Both the position numbers and the translations under genes were made by a program. The notes beneath the pieces were generated by a model. That model was not told the DNA's origin, made no database searches, and saw only the letters and a program-made list of their open reading frames with translations. Shown here one piece after another: positions 51,549-61,784 of a DNA stretch of 64,000 nt. Source of the stretch: Gammaproteobacteria bacterium. GTDB lineage: Bacteria > Pseudomonadota > Gammaproteobacteria > Steroidobacterales > Steroidobacteraceae. Each line of letters starts with the position of its first letter. The first letter of the stretch is position 1. The DNA is taken from the NCBI GenBank assembly GCA_028293725.1, contig JAQGOE010000029.1:98849-162848 (forward strand), read 5' to 3'.

Positions 51549-53228
51549 ATGCGCTACCTCATCCTCATACATCGGTACCTCGGCATCGGGGTCGGCGTAT
51601 TAATGGTTGTATGGTGTCTGACGGGCGTCGTCATGATGTACGTCCGTTACCCGGCGTTGTCCACAGCCGAGAGATTGCGGCATTTGGAGCCACTGGAGTG
51701 GCGGGGCTGCTGCGTCGTGAGCGAGTCCTCGCTCGCAGACGACGCGTTGGTGGACACGTTTCAGGTTGAAAGCGTGACCTCCCGACCGGTGTTGCGCGTG
51801 AAGCTCGCCCACAGCGGATGGCGGCTGATCGACCTGATCGATGGGCACGTGATGTCGGGTATATCGGAGCGCCAGGCGGCGAACATCGCGGCGACTTTTG
51901 CCCAGACGGGCGGCGCCCCGCCGCGGCTCCAGGGCGCGATCGACTACGATCAATGGACCGTCTCCGGTGAGTTCAACACAGAACGCCCGCTGTTTCGGTT
52001 CGCGCTCGATGACGCGGCGGGGACGCAGCTCTATGTATCCAGCACGACGGGCAAGCTAGTACAAATGACGACAGCCCGCGAACGGTTCTGGAATTGGGCG
52101 GGCGCGATCCCTCACTGGCTGTACTTCGCGCAATTGCGGCGTAACGTGGCGCTCTGGAGCCAAGTGGTCATCTGGACGTCGCTCGCCGGATGCTTCCTGA
52201 CACTCCTCGGCATTTACATCGGACTGCGGCAATTTCTGCGGCGGCCCACCGCGCGCTGGTCGCCTTACTGCGGGATTCTGTTCTGGCACCATGTGCCGGG
52301 GCTCATTTTCGGGTTGTTTGCCCTAACCTGGGTTGCAAGTGGCCTGATCTCGATGAATCCCTGGGGTTTCCTCGATAGCGAAGGGCAACAGCCGGTAGTT
52401 GCAGCGTTGGCGGGTGAGCCAACATCCGGAGCACGGGTGAAAGAGTCACTCCGCGCCTTGGCGTCCGCCCCATTGCCCTACGGAGTTGTGTCGGTGAGCT
52501 CTGCCCAACTCCTGGGGCAACTTTATCTGGTCGTGACGTCGGCCGGCGGATCGCGGTGGCGTGTGGACGCGAGAGGCTCCCCAGCTCCCATAGGCAGCGC
52601 AGACCGGATGAAAATCGCCCAGACGCTCAGCGGCGGCACCCAGAAAGACACTGCCCCCGAACTCATGACCCAAGGGGACGCGTACTACTACAGTCACGGA
52701 GCCAGTGCAGCGCCATTTCCGGTCTATAGGATTATTCTCAGCAACGAACAGAGGACGCGGTATTACCTCGATCCTGTCTCTGGCATTCCGCTCGAGAGCC
52801 TCGACAGCAACGCACGTCGGTATCGATGGCTGCACCAAGGGCTGCACGCGATGGACTTCTCTCCTGTCCTGAGAGCGCGTCCAGTATGGGATTTGCTGAT
52901 GCTCTCGTTGCTATCCGGCGTAACGGTAGTTTGCATCACAGGCGCCTACCTCGGATTGCGACGGTGTTTCCGTGATAAACCCACTGCGAGGGTGATGAGC
53001 TCGCCTGACTCGGAACCCTGCCCTATTTGTGGCAAACCGAATCAGTGCGGAGTGCGTCAAGTAGGCGGCGCATGCTGGTGCCTCGGCCAACCCATCCCGG
53101 ATGAAGTCATAGCAAAGATCCCGGCTGACGTGCTGGACCCTGCTTGTATCTGCGAGGCTTGCGCATTTGACCGGGTCAACGCAAACATGGTTACGTCATG
53201 CGACCCCGTATTCCGCCACCGCTCTTGA
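51549..53228 (+). CDS. PepSY-associated TM protein fused to a CWC cysteine-rich domain
   Basis: Inner-membrane protein of 559 residues. The N-terminal helix (about 5-30, IHRYLGIGVGVLMVVWCLTGVVMMY) and three further helices frame two periplasmic PepSY-like regions (about 55-170 and 290-420), the layout of siderophore-reductase candidates such as FsrB/PiuB types. His residues near helix ends (HRYLG, LFWHHVPG, LHQGLHAMDF) could bind haem. The last about 75 residues are a separate CWC domain: CPICGKPNQC, GACWCLGQPIP, then CICEACAF, eight or more cysteines facing the cytoplasm. CWC is normally a free-standing small protein. It probably assists iron release for the receptor upstream. Confidence 0.85.
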   Translation: MRYLILIHRYLGIGVGVLMVVWCLTGVVMMYVRYPALSTAERLRHLEPLEWRGCCVVSESSLADDALVDTFQVESVTSRPVLRVKLAHSGWRLIDLIDGHVMSGISERQAANIAATFAQTGGAPPRLQGAIDYDQWTVSGEFNTERPLFRFALDDAAGTQLYVSSTTGKLVQMTTARERFWNWAGAIPHWLYFAQLRRNVALWSQVVIWTSLAGCFLTLLGIYIGLRQFLRRPTARWSPYCGILFWHHVPGLIFGLFALTWVASGLISMNPWGFLDSEGQQPVVAALAGEPTSGARVKESLRALASAPLPYGVVSVSSAQLLGQLYLVVTSAGGSRWRVDARGSPAPIGSADRMKIAQTLSGGTQKDTAPELMTQGDAYYYSHGASAAPFPVYRIILSNEQRTRYYLDPVSGIPLESLDSNARRYRWLHQGLHAMDFSPVLRARPVWDLLMLSLLSGVTVVCITGAYLGLRRCFRDKPTARVMSSPDSEPCPICGKPNQCGVRQVGGACWCLGQPIPDEVIAKIPADVLDPACICEACAFDRVNANMVTSCDPVFRHRS

Positions 53229-53665
53229 TGCTCATCGCGGCCGCCCTGATGTGGGCGTTTAACCGCGAGTTACCTCTCGGTCACTGGATTGCCGAGCCCT
53301 GGAACCGACTCGGATGCATCCCTGCCGCAATCGCCGTCGCGATCGCCGTGGCTGCCCTTTTGCGTTTCCGTCAGTCGCGAACGACTGTTAATCCCATGGA
53401 TCCAAGCAAGGCCTCGCACCTGGTGACCGACGGCGTTTTTCGCTTCAGCCGCAATCCGATGTATCTCGCATTGCTGTTGCTGCTAATCGGGTGGGCGATC
53501 TGGCTCGGCACGATCGGCCCCTGGCTCGTTCCGCCGCTGTTCGTGATCGTCATCACCGTTGGGCAGATCATTCCCGAAGAGCGAGCGCTCACGGAGCTTT
53601 TCGGGGAAAAATACCTCGCCTACCGGGGAAGTGTGGGGCGGTGGATCGGTTCAGGACGCCGCTGA
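53198..53665 (+). CDS. ICMT/PEMT-like membrane methyltransferase
   Basis: Integral membrane protein of 155 residues with three to four helices. The conserved start region MRPRIPPPLL supports the ATG at 53198, which overlaps the PepSY gene by 31 bases; a TGATG at 53226-53230 offers an alternative coupled start. Isoprenylcysteine methyltransferase-type SAM-binding features are DGVFRFSRNPMYLALLLLLIGW and PEERALTELFGEKYLAYRGSVGRWI. The substrate is unknown; soil bacteria carry many such small methyltransferases. Confidence 0.82.
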   Translation: MRPRIPPPLLMLIAAALMWAFNRELPLGHWIAEPWNRLGCIPAAIAVAIAVAALLRFRQSRTTVNPMDPSKASHLVTDGVFRFSRNPMYLALLLLLIGWAIWLGTIGPWLVPPLFVIVITVGQIIPEERALTELFGEKYLAYRGSVGRWIGSGRR

Positions 53666-53692
53666 ATCCGTCCCGCAGGGAACGCGACGGAT
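53666..53692. terminator. Hairpin between convergent genes
   Basis: ATCCGTC / GACGGAT 7-bp stem enclosing an inner TCCC-GCA-GGGA stem, exactly filling the 28-base gap between the methyltransferase stop and the rhlE stop. It is positioned to act as a bidirectional terminator. Confidence 0.5.
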
Positions 53693-53693
53693 C

Positions 53694-54836
53694 TCAATGA
53701 CTTGGCTCGAACCCGGCGATGATCTCGCGCGGCACCCGCAGGCCCTGACGCTTTTCGATCAAGCGGAAGTGCGCCTCGAGGTCGCCGGGGACGAAACTCA
53801 CTGCGACGCCACTTTCGCCTGCGCGTCCCGTTCGACCTATCCGATGCACATAGTCGGTGGTCGAGCGCGGCAGGTCGTAATTCACAACAGCCGGCAACTG
53901 TACGATATCGATACCACGCGCTGCGACGTCCGTTGCGATAAGAACCTTCACACGACCTGCCTTGAAGTCGGCGAGCGCCTTGGTCCTGGCGCCCTGGCTC
54001 ATCTCGCCACTGAAGGCTGAGGCCGGGATTCCCAAGCGGCGCAACTTCACCGCGATGTGCTCGGTCGCATACCTCGTAGCGACGAATACCAGGGTTCTGG
54101 ACCAGCCATGTTTGTTGATGAGGTGGCGTAGAAGTTGAGTGCGTCGCGCCGGATCGACATGTATGGCCCGCTGCAGGATGTCGGGCTGCGTGGCCTCGAT
54201 CGTAGGCACATCGATACGAACCGGATCGTTTAGTAACTGCTCCGCAAGTGCGCGGACTGTGGGCGGAAATGTCGCCGAAAAAAGCAGATTCTGCCTTCGT
54301 TTTGACACCCGCGAGATGATGTTCGTCAGTTCATCCGCAAATCCCAGGTCGAGAAGCCGGTCAGCCTCGTCGAGCACCAGCGCCGCTGTCCACGCAAGCC
54401 GCAACGCGTTGTGGTCCACTAAATCCAACAGACGCCCGGGAGTCGCGACGACGATGTCCGCACCACCGCGCAACGCCATCATTTGTGGGTTTATCGATAC
54501 ACCGCCAAAGACGTCGATCACCTTGAGCCGCTGTGGCAGATATCCTGCAAAGTGCCGAATCGATTCCCCCACCTGTGCGGCAAGCTCGCGCGTAGGAACG
54601 AGTACCAGCGTGTGAAGGGAAAGCGGCGTACCACGCTCGCGCTTGTTCGCGTTCTGAAGCAACGGTAAAGCGAAGGCGGCTGTCTTGCCCGAGCCAGTCT
54701 GAGCGCAAGCCCACACATCCTTGCCCGCGAGAATCGCGGGGATCGCCTCCTTCTGGACCGGAGTTGGATCGGCATAGTTGCTCTCGGCAACAGCACGCAG
54801 CAATTCGGGTGATAACCCTAACGAAGAGAATGGCAT
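53694..54836 (-). CDS. rhlE: DEAD-box RNA helicase, RhlE-like
   Basis: ATP-dependent RNA helicase core of 380 residues with all motifs: Q-motif F-x-GLSPELLRAV and PTPVQKEAIP, motif I AQTGSGKT, Ia PTRELA, Ib TPGRLLDL, II VLDEADRLLD, III SATFP, V ATDVAARGID and VI HRIGRTGRAGE. It lacks the basic C-terminal tail of longer RhlE proteins. RhlE acts in ribosome maturation and RNA turnover. Its ATG immediately follows the dbpA TAA (TAAATG), so the two helicases are co-translated. Confidence 0.9.
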   Translation of the reverse strand: MPFSSLGLSPELLRAVAESNYADPTPVQKEAIPAILAGKDVWACAQTGSGKTAAFALPLLQNANKRERGTPLSLHTLVLVPTRELAAQVGESIRHFAGYLPQRLKVIDVFGGVSINPQMMALRGGADIVVATPGRLLDLVDHNALRLAWTAALVLDEADRLLDLGFADELTNIISRVSKRRQNLLFSATFPPTVRALAEQLLNDPVRIDVPTIEATQPDILQRAIHVDPARRTQLLRHLINKHGWSRTLVFVATRYATEHIAVKLRRLGIPASAFSGEMSQGARTKALADFKAGRVKVLIATDVAARGIDIVQLPAVVNYDLPRSTTDYVHRIGRTGRAGESGVAVSFVPGDLEAHFRLIEKRQGLRVPREIIAGFEPSH

Positions 54837-56216
54837 TTAACTGCCGATCCTCCGCACCCGGATGGTCCTGCCCTTTATTTTCCCGCTGCGCAAGCGCTGA
54901 AATGCCTTTTCATGCCAATCTTGCGCGACAGCAACATACGTACGGGTGGGAAACACGTCGATCTTTCCCACTGCCGTGGCCGGAATTCCCGCATCGCCGG
55001 TGAGAGCGCCCAACAGGTCGCCGGGGCGTAACTTATGCTGGCGTCCCGCGTCGACCGCAATCGTGACAAAGGGAGCAAGCAAAGGCGCGCCATCGGTGGG
55101 AGAGGCCCACTGGCCCCAGTGAAGCGGCTCGCCGAGCCGAGCTTCGATCAGCTTCGCGCGATCCGATTCACGCGGCAGGCACAAACTCAACGCCACGCCG
55201 TGACGACCCGCCCGACCGGTGCGGCCGATGCGGTGCAGATGCGTATCGGCATTGGCGGCCATATCGAAGTTGATCACCATCGGAAGGTCAGTGATATCGA
55301 GTCCGCGCGCCGCTACGTCGGAGGCGACCAGGACCGTACAACTCCGATTAGCGAAGCACACCAGCATTTCCTCGCGTTCACGTTGATCGAGCTCCCCATG
55401 CAGGGCGAGCACCGCGAAGTGGCTAGCACCAAGCTCAGCGGCCACCGCACGGACGTCATCTCGAGTGTTACAGAATACAACCGCGGACTCCGGGCGGTAC
55501 TGCAGGAGCAACGCTTTGAGTGCCGCCAGCTTCTGCTCCGCCTTGACTTCAAAAAAGATCTGCTCGATGGCTATCTCATCGGGCTCGTCGCGCACGGTAA
55601 TCTGGAGAGGATCACGTTGCAGCTCTCGACTGATTTCCCGGATCGATTGCGGGATCGTTGCGGAGAACAGCAATGTCTGACGCTGCCTCGGTGTGGCTTC
55701 GAGAATGCTGTGTAGATCGTCCGCAAAGCCCATATCGAGCATGCGATCGGCTTCATCTAACACCAGCACACGAATGGATTTGAGCGGCAATGCTTTCTTC
55801 TGGAGCAGTTCGAGAATACGGCCCGGCGTGCCGACGACGATGTTGGGCTCGTGAGCCAGAGAAGCAAGATGCGGCCGCAGCGGCACTCCACCGCACAATG
55901 TCAGCACTTTCACATTCGGAATGAACCGCGCGAGCCGGCGAATCTCACGACCGACCTGGTCGGCCAGTTCACGCGTGGGGCACAGTACGAGACCCTGTAG
56001 CTTGCTCGACGCGACATCCAGTGCCGACAGCAGTCCAAGTGCGAACGCGGCGGTCTTTCCGCTACCGGTACGTGCCTGTGCGACAACGTCTCGCCCCGCC
56101 AAGATGGCCGGTATGCTCGACGCCTGCACCGGCGTCATCCGCTCATATCCGACCTCTTTGAGGGCAAGCTGTAGGGGATCTGCCAGTGGCAAAGTGGAAA
56201 ATTCAGTCATCGGCAC
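54837..56216 (-). CDS. dbpA: ATP-dependent RNA helicase DbpA
   Basis: DEAD-box helicase of 459 residues. The core shows PMTPVQ-type Q motif (ERMTPVQASSIPAI), ARTGSGKT, PTRELADQ, VLDEADRMLDMG, SATIP, ASDVAARGLD and HRIGRTGRAGR. The C-terminal about 75 residues form the DbpA RNA-binding domain (FVTIAVDAGRQHKLRPGDLLGALTGDAGI condensed, KIDVFPTRTYVAV, KIKGRTIRVRR), which recognises helix 92 of 23S rRNA. Role: late assembly of the 50S subunit. An ATG two codons in (56210) is an equally good start. First gene of the dbpA-rhlE pair. Confidence 0.95.
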   Translation of the reverse strand: MPMTEFSTLPLADPLQLALKEVGYERMTPVQASSIPAILAGRDVVAQARTGSGKTAAFALGLLSALDVASSKLQGLVLCPTRELADQVGREIRRLARFIPNVKVLTLCGGVPLRPHLASLAHEPNIVVGTPGRILELLQKKALPLKSIRVLVLDEADRMLDMGFADDLHSILEATPRQRQTLLFSATIPQSIREISRELQRDPLQITVRDEPDEIAIEQIFFEVKAEQKLAALKALLLQYRPESAVVFCNTRDDVRAVAAELGASHFAVLALHGELDQREREEMLVCFANRSCTVLVASDVAARGLDITDLPMVINFDMAANADTHLHRIGRTGRAGRHGVALSLCLPRESDRAKLIEARLGEPLHWGQWASPTDGAPLLAPFVTIAVDAGRQHKLRPGDLLGALTGDAGIPATAVGKIDVFPTRTYVAVAQDWHEKAFQRLRSGKIKGRTIRVRRIGS

Positions 56217-56233
56217 ATGATCGGTCGCGCGCG

Positions 56234-56653
56234 CTACACGCGCCAGCGTTGTTGCTCTTCTACCGGCAGATCGTAGCTGGCTAGTAACTTGGCGAGCCGC
56301 TGCCCCTCCAAAGCGGCGTCGGCATCTGGACGGATGATGTGACGCGGCGGCAGCGCCACTCCCCGGTGTCGCAGCAGCGGAGCCAGACGGCGCCAGTGGA
56401 GCCCGTCGCCCGGTTCCCCACGCATCCCGACGGCCACTACCGCATAGCCGTGGTGCGCATACTCCGCCACCTGATCGGCAATTACGGCGAGCAGCAGGCG
56501 ATGTTCGCCCAATGGCGGCAACTGCAGCACACCGTAGCCGCTAGCCTCCAGGACGCCCAGCATGTCGGGCATCGCCGCGCCGGCCCGATGCTGCGGATTA
56601 ACGAGTTTTTCGGGCACGAGCGCGATCCGCCAGCCGCGTGAATCGCCGCTCAC
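56234..56653 (-). CDS. Cysteine-free apparent paralogue of the upstream TudS/DUF523-like protein
   Basis: Protein of 139 residues whose start overlaps the upstream stop as ATGA. By eye it parallels the upstream protein: IALVPEKLVNPQ with VALVANCLLNQN, VLEASGYGVLQLPPLGE with VEALRSRGYQLLQLPCPEL, and AVVAVGMRGEPGDGLHW with EVILIGLDGSPSTGVRF. Every cysteine is replaced (Lys16 for Cys19, Pro47 for Cys56), so it cannot hold an iron-sulfur cluster. It may pair with the upstream protein as an inactive subunit. Function unknown. Confidence 0.72.
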   Translation of the reverse strand: MSGDSRGWRIALVPEKLVNPQHRAGAAMPDMLGVLEASGYGVLQLPPLGEHRLLLAVIADQVAEYAHHGYAVVAVGMRGEPGDGLHWRRLAPLLRHRGVALPPRHIIRPDADAALEGQRLAKLLASYDLPVEEQQRWRV

Positions 56654-57264
56654 GACGCAGCCGAATCTTCGCCGCGCGGGCCCGCCGCACTCTCGCGGCT
56701 ATCCAGGAACTCCTCGAGATCCCGGCGCGAGCCAGCCTCATCGAAGCGCCCCATATCCAGTGCCCAGCCCGTGGCCGGCACAGGCGGCAGGCCACGGCGC
56801 GCCAGCTCAGCCTCCAACTCCTCGATCCACACGCCCCGGCGCGGAACGATGTCCCAGTCGTCTTCGGGCCGGTTCGGCCGACCGCCCCACTCGGGCTTGC
56901 TGGAGGTAAAGCGCACGCCGGTGGAGGGGCTGCCGTCGAGCCCGATCAGGATCACCTCGTCCCCCTGGCGTAAATGGCCCTCGATCAGCGGCGCGATCGC
57001 CTGTGCCAGGCGCCGGCAGTGAGCTCGATAGGCCGGCGTGTCATATTGCTCATAGACCGCCCACCAACGCCGGGCACCAGCGAAGGCCAGCTCGGGGCAC
57101 GGCAACTGCAACAGCTGGTATCCCCGGCTGCGCAGCGCTTCCACGACCGGGCTCACCAGACCCCGGTAGCGGGCCCCCTCACAGACCTTGGCGTTCTGGT
57201 TCAAGAGACAGTTGGCAACCAGCGCCACCTTGCGCGGCGTATTCGGCTCCATCAGCTCACTCAC
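56650..57264 (-). CDS. TudS/DUF523-like (predicted iron-sulfur) protein
   Basis: Protein of 204 residues recalling the DUF523/2-thiouracil desulfurase family: N-terminal VALVANCLLNQN with Cys19, a CPE motif at Cys56 in LQLPCPELAF, and GLDGSPSTGVRF at 109-119, where TudS-type proteins have a third cysteine (SPSCG) but this one has Thr115. Cys28 and Cys83 are also present and might substitute. TudS enzymes remove sulfur from thio-pyrimidines by a [4Fe-4S] cluster; activity here is uncertain. It starts 25 bases after the cusA stop and overlaps the next gene. Confidence 0.7.
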   Translation of the reverse strand: MSELMEPNTPRKVALVANCLLNQNAKVCEGARYRGLVSPVVEALRSRGYQLLQLPCPELAFAGARRWWAVYEQYDTPAYRAHCRRLAQAIAPLIEGHLRQGDEVILIGLDGSPSTGVRFTSSKPEWGGRPNRPEDDWDIVPRRGVWIEELEAELARRGLPPVPATGWALDMGRFDEAGSRRDLEEFLDSRESAAGPRGEDSAAS

Positions 57265-57289
57265 TCCCGCCGTACACGCCGGCTCGGCG

Positions 57290-60200
57290 TCAACCTATGA
57301 TGCCCGATTGCGCCGCGGTTTTGGCGAACGCACGCCGGTGAATCAGCAGGTACACCGCCGGCAGCACCAGCATCGACAGAATCGGCGCCGTGATCATGCC
57401 GCCGACCATGGGAGCCGCGATTCGTCGCATGACCTCGGAACCGGTGCCGCCGCCGAGCATGATGGGCAACAGGCCGGCGATGATCACTGCGACCGTCATC
57501 GCCTTGGGCCGCACTCTCAGCACGGCGCCCTCTTCAATGGCTTCGATCAGATCCTGTACGGTGTGGTATCGGTTCGCCTGGCGTCGTTTGTCGATCGCGT
57601 GATCGAGATAGATCAGCATGATGACACCGAATTCCGCCGCGACACCGGCAAGCGCAATGAAGCCGATGGCGGAAGCGATCGAGAGGTTGTACCCCAGCAG
57701 AAATAGCAGCCAGAGACCGCCGACCAGTGCGAACGGCAGCGTGCCCATGATCAACGCTGCTGAACTGAGGCTTCTGAAGGTGAGATAGAGAAGGACGAAG
57801 ATGATCACCAGCGTGAACGGCACCACCAGTTGCAGTTTCTGGGTCGCACGCTCCAGATACTCGAACTGACCGGACCAGGTAATCGTATATCCGGCGGGAA
57901 GCTCGACGCGCTGACCGACCAGCTTCTGCGCCTCCGCGACATAACCGCCGAGATCGCGGCCGCTGATGTCGACATAGACCCAACCGTTGAGCCTTGCGTT
58001 TTCGCTGCGCAACTGTGGCGGCCCATCGGTAACGGCAAGATCCGCCACGGCCCCCAGTGTCGTCGTTGCACCGACCGCAGTGACAATGGGCAGCACGCGC
58101 AGCTTGTCCACCGAGTCCCGCAGCTCGCGTGGATAGCGCATGTTGATCGGAAAGCGCTGCAAGCCTTCGACCGTCTCGCCGACGTTCTCACCGCCGATCG
58201 CAAGAGCCACGACCTGTTGTACGTCCGCGAGGCTTAGGCCGAAGCGTGCCGCGCGAACACGGTCGATACGCACTTCCACGTATCGTCCACCTCGGACACG
58301 TTCGGCGTATGCCGACCGGGTCCCCGGTACTTCCTTGACGATCGCCTCAACCTGTTCACCGATCTTCTCGAGCACCTTCAGATCGGGTCCCGCGATCTTG
58401 ATGCCGACCGGGCTCTTGATGCCGGTGGAAAGCATGTCGATGCGATTACGGATCGGTTGCACCCACAGATTGGCGAGCCCCGGAAGGACGAGCGCCGCAT
58501 TCATCTCGTCGATCAATTGATCCTGAGTCTTGCCTCCCGCCCACTCCGAGCGTGGTTTGAACTGGATCGTCGTCTCGAACATCTCCAAGCCACCCGGGTC
58601 GGTCGCACTCTCGGCGCGTCCCGCCTTGCCAAACACACGCTCTACTTCCGGAAAGCTCATCAGGATCTTGTCAGTCTGTTGTAACAACACAGATGCTTTG
58701 TCGGCGGACAAACCGGGTAGCGCGGTGGGCATGTACAGCAGATCGCCCTCGACCAGCGGCGGCATGAATTCGCTTCCCAGTTGGGTGACGGGCACGACGG
58801 TCAGCAGGACCAGCAAGCCGGTAATGCCGAGCGCCTTCCATGGGTGTCGTAGCACGACGTCGAGCAGCGGCCGATAGACGGCAATCAGTACTCGATTGAG
58901 GGGATTGCTGCGCTCCTCCGGAATTCGCCCGCGAATGAAGTAAAACATCAAGACGGGAATGAGGGTCACCGAAAGCCCCGCTGCCGCCGCCATCGAATAG
59001 GTCTTGGTGAACGCCAGTGGCCCAAACAGCTTTCCTTCCTGTGCCTCGAGGGTGAACACGGGGACAAAGCTCAGTGTGATGATCAGCAGGCTGAAGAAGA
59101 GCGCCGGCCCTACTTCGGCCGCGGCGTCCCCGATCAGACTCGTTTGCTCGGCGAGCGTCGCGCGGCGGCCCGGATTGACATGGTTCCAGGCTTCAAGGTG
59201 TTTGTGGGCGTTCTCGATCATGACCACGGCCGCATCGACCATCGCCCCGATGGCAATCGCGATTCCGCCCAACGACATGATGTTGGCATTGACACCCTGC
59301 CAGTTCATGACCGAGAAGGCGGCCAGAATACCCAGAGGCAAACTGACGATGGCGACCAAGGCAGAGCGCAGATGGAACAGGAACAGTGCACAAACCAGGG
59401 TGACGACGACGAACTCCTCGATCAGTTTGTCGCGCAACGTAGCCACTGACTCATGGATCAGCTCCGAGCGATCATAGGTGGTCAGGATTTCCACACCCTT
59501 TGGCAAACCTTTTTTCAGGCTCGCTAGCTTCGCCTTGACCCCGTTAATGGTCTCGAGCGCGTTCTTACCAGCCCGCATGACGATGACGCCGCCCACGGCT
59601 TCGCCCTTGCCGTCCAGCTCCGAGATGCCGCGTCGGATCTCCGGACCAATCTGCAAGCGGGCGACGTCCCCGAGCAACACCGGTGTGCCACCGGCGCCCA
59701 AGCCGACCGGCACGCTGCGGAAGTCGCTCAAGTTTTTGAGGTAGCCGGTTGCCCGTACAGCGTATTCAGCCTCGCCCATCTCTAACACCGAGCCGCCGGT
59801 TTCGTTGTTTGAGTCGCGTAGGGCCGACTTGACCTTATCGAGAGTGATACCGAGGGCACGCATACGATCCGGGTCGAGCACGACCTGATATTGCTTGACC
59901 AATCCGCCCACGCTGGCGACTTCGGCGACATTGGGCACGCTCTTGAGCTCGTACTTCAGGAACCAGTCCTGCAGAGCACGCAGTTGCGAGATGTCGTATT
60001 GCCCGGAGTGGTCGACGAGGGCGTACTCGTAGATCCAGCCGACGCCAGTGCCATCCGGACCCAGAGTCGGCCTCGCCGAGGGTGGTAATCGGCCGGTCAC
60101 CTGGTTGAGATACTCGAGCACACGCGAGCGCGCCCAATACACATCGGTCTTGTCATCGAAGATGATGTAGACGTAGGAGTCGCCAAAGAATGAATAGCCG

Positions 60201-60448
60201 CGCACCGTGCGTGCCCCGGGCACTGACAGCATCGTCGTGGTCAGCGGATAGGTGACTTGATCCTCGACCACCTGCGGTGCTTGGCCGGGGAACTCGGTGC
60301 GAATGATGACCTGGGTATCGGACAGATCCGGCAACGCATCGAGCGGTGTTGAGAGGGTTGCATGAACGCCCCAGGCTGTCAGCAGCAGCGTTCCCATCAG
60401 CACCAGGAAGCGGTTCTGAATCGACCAACGAATGAGAGCGCCCAACAT
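57290..60448 (-). CDS. cusA: Heavy-metal efflux RND pump, CusA type
   Basis: Inner-membrane RND pump of 1052 residues with 12 helices and two large periplasmic loops. Helix 4 reads [26 protein letters not shown], the pattern of monovalent Cu/Ag pumps (CusA), not the DFGxxxD pattern of Czc[30 protein letters not shown] and the [12 protein letters not shown] block are also CusA-like. It is driven by proton flux and moves Cu(I)/Ag(I) to CusC through CusB. Its ATG follows the cusB stop directly, closing the cusCBA operon. Confidence 0.93.
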   Translation of the reverse strand: MLGALIRWSIQNRFLVLMGTLLLTAWGVHATLSTPLDALPDLSDTQVIIRTEFPGQAPQVVEDQVTYPLTTTMLSVPGARTVRGYSFFGDSYVYIIFDDKTDVYWARSRVLEYLNQVTGRLPPSARPTLGPDGTGVGWIYEYALVDHSGQYDISQLRALQDWFLKYELKSVPNVAEVASVGGLVKQYQVVLDPDRMRALGITLDKVKSALRDSNNETGGSVLEMGEAEYAVRATGYLKNLSDFRSVPVGLGAGGTPVLLGDVARLQIGPEIRRGISELDGKGEAVGGVIVMRAGKNALETINGVKAKLASLKKGLPKGVEILTTYDRSELIHESVATLRDKLIEEFVVVTLVCALFLFHLRSALVAIVSLPLGILAAFSVMNWQGVNANIMSLGGIAIAIGAMVDAAVVMIENAHKHLEAWNHVNPGRRATLAEQTSLIGDAAAEVGPALFFSLLIITLSFVPVFTLEAQEGKLFGPLAFTKTYSMAAAAGLSVTLIPVLMFYFIRGRIPEERSNPLNRVLIAVYRPLLDVVLRHPWKALGITGLLVLLTVVPVTQLGSEFMPPLVEGDLLYMPTALPGLSADKASVLLQQTDKILMSFPEVERVFGKAGRAESATDPGGLEMFETTIQFKPRSEWAGGKTQDQLIDEMNAALVLPGLANLWVQPIRNRIDMLSTGIKSPVGIKIAGPDLKVLEKIGEQVEAIVKEVPGTRSAYAERVRGGRYVEVRIDRVRAARFGLSLADVQQVVALAIGGENVGETVEGLQRFPINMRYPRELRDSVDKLRVLPIVTAVGATTTLGAVADLAVTDGPPQLRSENARLNGWVYVDISGRDLGGYVAEAQKLVGQRVELPAGYTITWSGQFEYLERATQKLQLVVPFTLVIIFVLLYLTFRSLSSAALIMGTLPFALVGGLWLLFLLGYNLSIASAIGFIALAGVAAEFGVIMLIYLDHAIDKRRQANRYHTVQDLIEAIEEGAVLRVRPKAMTVAVIIAGLLPIMLGGGTGSEVMRRIAAPMVGGMITAPILSMLVLPAVYLLIHRRAFAKTAAQSGIIG

Positions 60449-60449
60449 G

Positions 60450-61784
60450 TTAGTGCGCTCCGGCGGAGGGCTGCGCCGACGGCATGGGCATCAACTCCGG
60501 TTTAGCACCCGGCTCTTCGGGTTCGTTCGATCCGGCGAGATTATCGAAGGCGCCGCGCAGGCTGGCCTCCGAGTCGATCAGGAACTGTCCGGACGCAACG
60601 ACGTTCTGACCGACGCGCAACCCTTCGAGAATCTCCGAGCGACCGCCGTGCTCGGCGCCGACCTGGACCAGCACCGGGCGAAAATGCGTCGCATCGTCGG
60701 CCACGATTACGACGCTGCGCGTACCGGTCATGATCACGGCTTCCGTGGGCACGGTGAGCACCTGATCTTGCGTCGTCCCGCGCAGATGCACGGCTGCGAA
60801 CATACCGGGGCGCAAGCGCCTGCCTGGATTCTGGATCACGACTCTCACCTTGAGCGTGCGTGTGGCCGGCGTCAGCTCTGGATAGAGGTAGTCGATCCGG
60901 CCTTGGAAGTGTTGACCAGGCAACGCTGGTACGTCAGCCACTACCGGATCGCCGGCCTTAATCCACGCGGCCTGCGTCTCCGGCACTTCGGCGTTGATCC
61001 AGACACTCTGCAGATCGGCGAGCTGGAACAACATGGCGCCCGGCTCCACGGCGGCTCCCTGACGCGCGCCCAGATCCATGACATAGCCGTCGAATGGCGC
61101 GTAGTAACCGACACGCCGCTCCGCCTGGCCGGTTTCCTCGATATGCGCGAACTGACTCGCAGACACACCGAACAAGGCGAGCCGACGACGGGCTGCCTCA
61201 ATGAGCTGGGAATCCCCCGAGTTGCGGGCAATCAGCCATTCCTGTTGAGTCGCAAGGAGGTCAGGTGCGTACACACCGGCGAGCCTTTGCCCGCGCCGGA
61301 CTGAATCGCCCACCGCGCGTACGTTGAGCTCTTCAACCCAGCCAGGCTGGCGAACCTGGATCGCTTCGATCCGGTGCTCATCGACTCCGACTACGCCGAC
61401 CGTATCAACGACGCGTGCGAAACTGCCTCGCTCAACCGGACTTAGGCGCACTCCGAGGTTCTGCACAACTCGCGCATCGATCGTGATGGTGCCCGCAGGC
61501 GCTTGGGTGACGCCCGCCGAGTCTGGTGCTGCGACACCCGGGTGCGCCGGCGCGGTGGTGTCGCATTTCGGCACCAGCTGCATGTCCATGAAAGGCGATT
61601 TTCCGGGTTTATCGAAGTGTTGGGTTGGGCGCATCGGGTCGTACCAATAGCCTGGCGCGCCGCCCGCACCGCAGGCGCCGACTGGCGCCTCATCTCTGTG
61701 GCGATGCTTGAACCAACCCACGCCAAGAACGACGATCCCCACGATCAGGGCACCGATCAACAGAAAACGAGATTCGCGTTTCAC
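60450..61784 (-). CDS. cusB: Efflux periplasmic adaptor CusB with metal-binding N-terminus
   Basis: Adaptor of 444 residues. A membrane-anchor helix (about 8-26) leads to a YHS/heavy-metal-binding-like segment [17 protein letters not shown] then [12 protein letters not shown], rich in Met, His and Cys, as in CusB relatives. The fusion-protein core follows: [21 protein letters not shown], lipoyl half [20 protein letters not shown], helical hairpin (about 165-215), and beta-barrel domain. The Met/Pro-rich C-tail ([13 protein letters not shown]) may bind metal. It overlaps cusC by four bases and precedes cusA by one base. Confidence 0.92.
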   Translation of the reverse strand: MKRESRFLLIGALIVGIVVLGVGWFKHRHRDEAPVGACGAGGAPGYWYDPMRPTQHFDKPGKSPFMDMQLVPKCDTTAPAHPGVAAPDSAGVTQAPAGTITIDARVVQNLGVRLSPVERGSFARVVDTVGVVGVDEHRIEAIQVRQPGWVEELNVRAVGDSVRRGQRLAGVYAPDLLATQQEWLIARNSGDSQLIEAARRRLALFGVSASQFAHIEETGQAERRVGYYAPFDGYVMDLGARQGAAVEPGAMLFQLADLQSVWINAEVPETQAAWIKAGDPVVADVPALPGQHFQGRIDYLYPELTPATRTLKVRVVIQNPGRRLRPGMFAAVHLRGTTQDQVLTVPTEAVIMTGTRSVVIVADDATHFRPVLVQVGAEHGGRSEILEGLRVGQNVVASGQFLIDSEASLRGAFDNLAGSNEPEEPGAKPELMPMPSAQPSAGAH

